From positions 1 through 8,403 of the forward strand of contig SXOM01000436.1 in the NCBI GenBank assembly GCA_005776735.1: a stretch of 8,403 nt of DNA. The letters are read 5' to 3'. The position numbers and the translations under genes were made by a program. The notes under the pieces were generated by a model. The model was given only the letters and a program-made list of their open reading frames with translations. It did no database searches and was not told the DNA's origin. The DNA comes from Pseudomonadota bacterium. Its GTDB lineage: Bacteria; Myxococcota_A; UBA796; SXON01. Within the stretch, counting starts at the first letter, position 1. The number at the start of each line of letters is the position of its first letter. Shown one piece after another: positions 5,309-8,403 of this stretch.

Positions 5309-8300
5309 AGGAGCTCATCCCACGCTTCTCGGTGGGGCGGCCGGTCACGGTCGTCACGCTCTTCTGCGTGGTGATGGTGATCGGCCTGCTCGCGTGGGCG
5401 CGGATCCCGGTGCAGATGATGCCGTCGGGGTGGATCTCCCCGCAGTTGTGGTTGTGGGTCAACTACGACGACTCCACGCCGCTCGAGACCGAAGCGCGCA
5501 TCGTGCGCCCGCTGGAGGAGCAGATCTCCACGGTCGCGGGCCTGGAGACGCTCGACGCCCGCGCCCGCTCCGACGGGGCCAACCTGTCGCTGGAGTTCCA
5601 CGGCGACGTCGACATGGACGAGGCCTACAACGCGGTGAGCGACCGTGTCGAGCGTACGATGGGCGACCTGCCCAGCGACGTGGAGAAGGTGTGGATCTGG
5701 CGCTTCGACCCGAGCGACGAGCCGGTGGTGTGGGCCGGCATCTCCGCGCCCGAGGGCATCAGCCTGGAGCAGCTCCACTTCGACACCACGCGCATCATCC
5801 AGAAGCGCCTGGAGCGCATCCCCGGCGTCGGGCGCGTCGACATCTGGGGCGTGGACGAGCCGGTGGTGTGGATCGACTTCGACCGGGAGCGGCTGATCGC
5901 CCACGGCGTCGACATCAGCGCCGTGCTCGGCGGCCTCGGCGGCGACAACCTGCAGATGGCGGGGGGCCGCGTCGAGGACCGCGGGCAGGTGCGCTACGTG
6001 CGCTCGTTGTCGCGCTACCAGGAGCTCGACGAGCTGCGGCGCTGGCCCATCGGCGGCGGCCTCGTGCTCGAGGACATCGCCGAAATCCGCTACGCGCCGG
6101 CGGCCACCACCGACATCAACCGCATCGAGGGGCGGGAGGCCGCGGCGTTGGCCATCAACAAGGAGTCCAGCGCCAACACCGTCGAGGTGTGCGAGGCCAC
6201 GCGCGAAGCGTTCGCCGAGCTCTCCGCCGACCCGCGGCTCGCGGGGTACGAGTTCCACTCGTTCTTCGACCAGGGCCAGCTCATCCAGCGCAGCCTCGAC
6301 GCGCTGTACCGCGCGGCCATCGAGGGCGGAGTGTTGGCGGTCATCGTGCTCGGCCTGTTCCTCCGCGAGTGGCGCATCACCTCGCTGATCGCGAGCACCA
6401 TCCCGTCGTCGCTGTTGCTCACCGTCATCGTGATGTACTTCTCGGGCGACTCGCTCAACCTGCTCTCGATGCTCGGCCTGATGATCGCGGTGGGCATCGC
6501 GATCGACAACGCGGTGGTGGTGGTCGAGGCCATCTTCAGGCGTCGGCAGCTCGGGCAGGCCGCAGTACCCGCGGCCATCGACGGCACCGCCGAGGTGCTG
6601 CTGCCGGTGGTGCTGTGCACGCTCACCAGCTCGATCGTGTTCTTGCCGGTGATCCTGATGAGCGGGGACGCCGACTTCAGCTTCTTCCTCGGCGCGCTCG
6701 GCATGCCGGTGGTGTGGGTGCACGTCGCGAGCCTGCTCATCACGCTGGTCTTCACCCCGCTGAGCACGGTGTGGCTGAGCACGGGCCAGATCGTCGCCGA
6801 CCCGCGGTGGATGGTGCGGCTCACCGCCGGCGTCACCGCGCTCCTGCGCCGGGTGCTCCAGAACCCGATGGACAGCTTCGTGGCCATCGTGGCGATGGTG
6901 ATCCTCACGCTGGTCGTGCCGGTGCAGGCGGTGGGGTGTGACGAGGGCGGCGAGGGCAACATCGACGACTTCGTGGTCCGGTTCGAGCTGCCGCGGGCGT
7001 ACACCTACTACGAGCGCCTCGAGGTGGTGGAGGTGTTCGAAAAGCTCGCTGCGGACAACGCCGCCGCGTGGGGGGTGCGCACGTATCGGACCCGCCTCAG
7101 CAGCGACAGCACGTCGGGTCGCATGTGGGTGTACCTGGAAGAAGGCGATCTCGCGCCGATGCCGCGCGAGGCGGTCCTCGACGACGTGAAGGCAAAGCTG
7201 CCCGATCTGCCCGGCGTGACCGCGCAGATCGGCTGGGGTGGCCAGGACGGCGGCGAACAGCGCCGCATCGGCGTGGCGTTGGTGGGCGAGGACAGCGAGA
7301 CGCTCGCGGCCATCAGCGAAGAAGCGAGCCGGCGCCTCGCGGCCATCCCCGGGGTGTTGTCGGTGGAGGACGACGTGGAAGAGAGCGGCGACGAGGAGAT
7401 CCGCCTCCGCGTCGATCGCACCGCCGCGGCCCGCTACGGAGTGAGCGCCGGCACCATCGGCCGGGTGGTCAGCTTCGCGATGCGCGGCTCGCCGCTGTCG
7501 CCGTGGGTCACCGGCGAGCGTGAGGTGCGCATGTTCACGCGCTTCGGCCAGGACGACCGCGAGAGCGTCGACCAGCTCCTCGACTTCCCGATCGGGACCA
7601 CCCAGGGGAGCGTGGCCCTGCGCGCCCTGGTCGACCCCGAGCCCGGCGCCGCGTGGGGCCAGGTGAGCCGCCACAACCGCAAGACCCAGCTCGGAATCAC
7701 TTTGGAGCTCGACGAGGGCGCCAGCAAGGAGGTCGTCTACGCCCAGGCGATGGCCGAGCTCGGCGCGATGGAGTGGCCCACCGGCTACGGCCCCGAGCGC
7801 GGCGACCAGTGGCAGGAACAGATGGAGAGCGACCGCGCCCGCAACGGCGCGCTCCTGCTCTCGGTGGTGTTCGTGTTCCTCATCATGGGCGTGCTCTTCG
7901 AGAGCTTCCTGCTCCCGATGACGGTGATCATGACCATCCCCATGGCGAGCTTCGGCGTGTACTGGGGCTTGTACCTCAGCGACACCCCGTTCGACATCAT
8001 GGGCGGCATCGGCATGATCATCCTCATCGGCATCGTGGTGAACAACGGGATCGTCCTCATCGACCGGGTCACCGAATTGCGACACACGATGCCGCGCGAA
8101 GAGGCGCTCGTCGAGGCCGTGCACCAGCGCCTGCGGCCCATCCTCATGACCGCGCTCAGCGCCATCGTCGGCATCCTCCCCATGGCCATCGGCAACGACA
8201 CCTTCGTGGGCATCCCCTACGCACCGCTCGGTCGCGTGGTCGCGTTCGGGATGGCCGCCGCCACGGTCCTGACCCTGTTCTTCGTCCCGTTCCTCTACGC

Positions 8301-8388
8301 CTTCCTCGACGACCTGCGCGACAGCGCAGCGCGGTGGTTGGCCTTCTCGTGGCCCGGCAATCGGGTCACCCCCGCGGAGACCCCGTGA
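5305..8388 (+). CDS. RND efflux permease (AcrB-like superfamily), second of tandem pair
   Basis: A 1027-residue inner-membrane transporter, of normal family length. The GTG start at 5305 overlaps the stop of the preceding permease (GTGA), and it yields the typical beginning KELIPRFSVGRPVTVVTL. No good ribosome site precedes it, so translation is probably coupled. The frame is open upstream to 3529, but that part is a shadow of the first permease. Layout: TM1 about 14-33, porter part one, TM2-TM4 about 339-409, TM5-TM6 to about 500, a short linker, TM7 about 524-544, porter part two, and TM8-TM12 about 848-1003. The TM4 motif is IAIDNAVVVVE: Asp401 aligns with AcrB Asp407, and Asn402 replaces Asp408. 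TM10 reads IVVNNGIVLID, with Asn913 at the AcrB Lys940 position. TM11 keeps Arg942 and Thr949. This VNN form is familiar from SwrC-like and other non-AcrB RND pumps. It differs clearly from its upstream neighbour, which suggests a division of labour in a mixed trimer rather than a recent duplication. The substrate is unknown. Confidence 0.95.
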   Translation: MKELIPRFSVGRPVTVVTLFCVVMVIGLLAWARIPVQMMPSGWISPQLWLWVNYDDSTPLETEARIVRPLEEQISTVAGLETLDARARSDGANLSLEFHGDVDMDEAYNAVSDRVERTMGDLPSDVEKVWIWRFDPSDEPVVWAGISAPEGISLEQLHFDTTRIIQKRLERIPGVGRVDIWGVDEPVVWIDFDRERLIAHGVDISAVLGGLGGDNLQMAGGRVEDRGQVRYVRSLSRYQELDELRRWPIGGGLVLEDIAEIRYAPAATTDINRIEGREAAALAINKESSANTVEVCEATREAFAELSADPRLAGYEFHSFFDQGQLIQRSLDALYRAAIEGGVLAVIVLGLFLREWRITSLIASTIPSSLLLTVIVMYFSGDSLNLLSMLGLMIAVGIAIDNAVVVVEAIFRRRQLGQAAVPAAIDGTAEVLLPVVLCTLTSSIVFLPVILMSGDADFSFFLGALGMPVVWVHVASLLITLVFTPLSTVWLSTGQIVADPRWMVRLTAGVTALLRRVLQNPMDSFVAIVAMVILTLVVPVQAVGCDEGGEGNIDDFVVRFELPRAYTYYERLEVVEVFEKLAADNAAAWGVRTYRTRLSSDSTSGRMWVYLEEGDLAPMPREAVLDDVKAKLPDLPGVTAQIGWGGQDGGEQRRIGVALVGEDSETLAAISEEASRRLAAIPGVLSVEDDVEESGDEEIRLRVDRTAAARYGVSAGTIGRVVSFAMRGSPLSPWVTGEREVRMFTRFGQDDRESVDQLLDFPIGTTQGSVALRALVDPEPGAAWGQVSRHNRKTQLGITLELDEGASKEVVYAQAMAELGAMEWPTGYGPERGDQWQEQMESDRARNGALLLSVVFVFLIMGVLFESFLLPMTVIMTIPMASFGVYWGLYLSDTPFDIMGGIGMIILIGIVVNNGIVLIDRVTELRHTMPREEALVEAVHQRLRPILMTALSAIVGILPMAIGNDTFVGIPYAPLGRVVAFGMAAATVLTLFFVPFLYAFLDDLRDSAARWLAFSWPGNRVTPAETP

Positions 8389-8403
8389 TCCTCGCGCTCG
8401 TCG
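8385..8403 (+). CDS. Start of downstream gene, truncated by window edge
   Basis: A GTG at 8385 overlaps the stop codon of the second permease in the same GTGA arrangement used between the two permeases. The six visible codons read (M)ILALV, which is hydrophobic and would suit the beginning of a signal peptide. In this position an outer-membrane TolC/OprM-type channel is the common operon partner, but six residues cannot show this. A chance GTG is possible. Confidence 0.4.

Noticed and set aside
5308..5334. AAGGAG at 5308-5313 as a ribosome site for a later GTG start at 5332
   Set aside because: The 18-nt gap is too long, and a start at 5332 would remove the conserved residues before TM1.
5233..8124. 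963-residue open frame on the minus strand
   Set aside because: It is antisense to the second permease with the same His/Arg/Asp/Glu-rich shadow composition; the plus strand holds an unmistakable RND protein.

Overview
This window is an efflux-pump operon from a GC-rich bacterium (about 70% GC by eye, strong G/C preference at third codon positions, GTG starts, long antisense open frames that are codon-bias shadows). The style (Gly/Glu-rich lipoprotein tether, secreted HEAT-repeat protein, several RND pumps) would fit Myxococcota or a related former deltaproteobacterial lineage. There is no marker gene here, so the taxonomy is a guess.

Layout: (i) 1-512, minus strand, the 5' part of a gene for a secreted HEAT-repeat-like protein that runs off the left edge. 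(ii) 513-728, a divergent intergenic region with a small dyad, a T5 run and only weak promoter-like hexamers. (iii) 729-2003, plus strand, a lipoprotein periplasmic adaptor (membrane fusion protein) of the RND/HlyD type. (iv) 2006-5308, an RND permease of the AcrB-like superfamily with an unusually long cytoplasmic linker. (v) 5305-8388, a second, non-identical RND permease. (vi) 8385-8403, the first codons of another gene that overlaps the stop of the second permease.

The three complete plus-strand genes are packed as one transcription unit: a 2-nt gap between adaptor and first permease, then GTGA start/stop overlaps at both later junctions. One adaptor followed by two different RND permeases is the arrangement known from MdtABC and MuxABC, where the two permeases form a mixed trimer. 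The same is inferred here, with an outer-membrane channel expected either as the truncated downstream gene or elsewhere. The substrate cannot be read from the sequence. Both permeases keep one of the two TM4 aspartates of AcrB and the TM11 Arg/Thr pair, but lack the TM10 lysine.

No RNA gene, mobile element, CRISPR array or intrinsic terminator at an operon end was seen. I did not find a wholly new system. The most unusual parts are the roughly 80-residue hydrophobic insertion in the first permease and the acidic, tryptophan-containing insertion in the adaptor.
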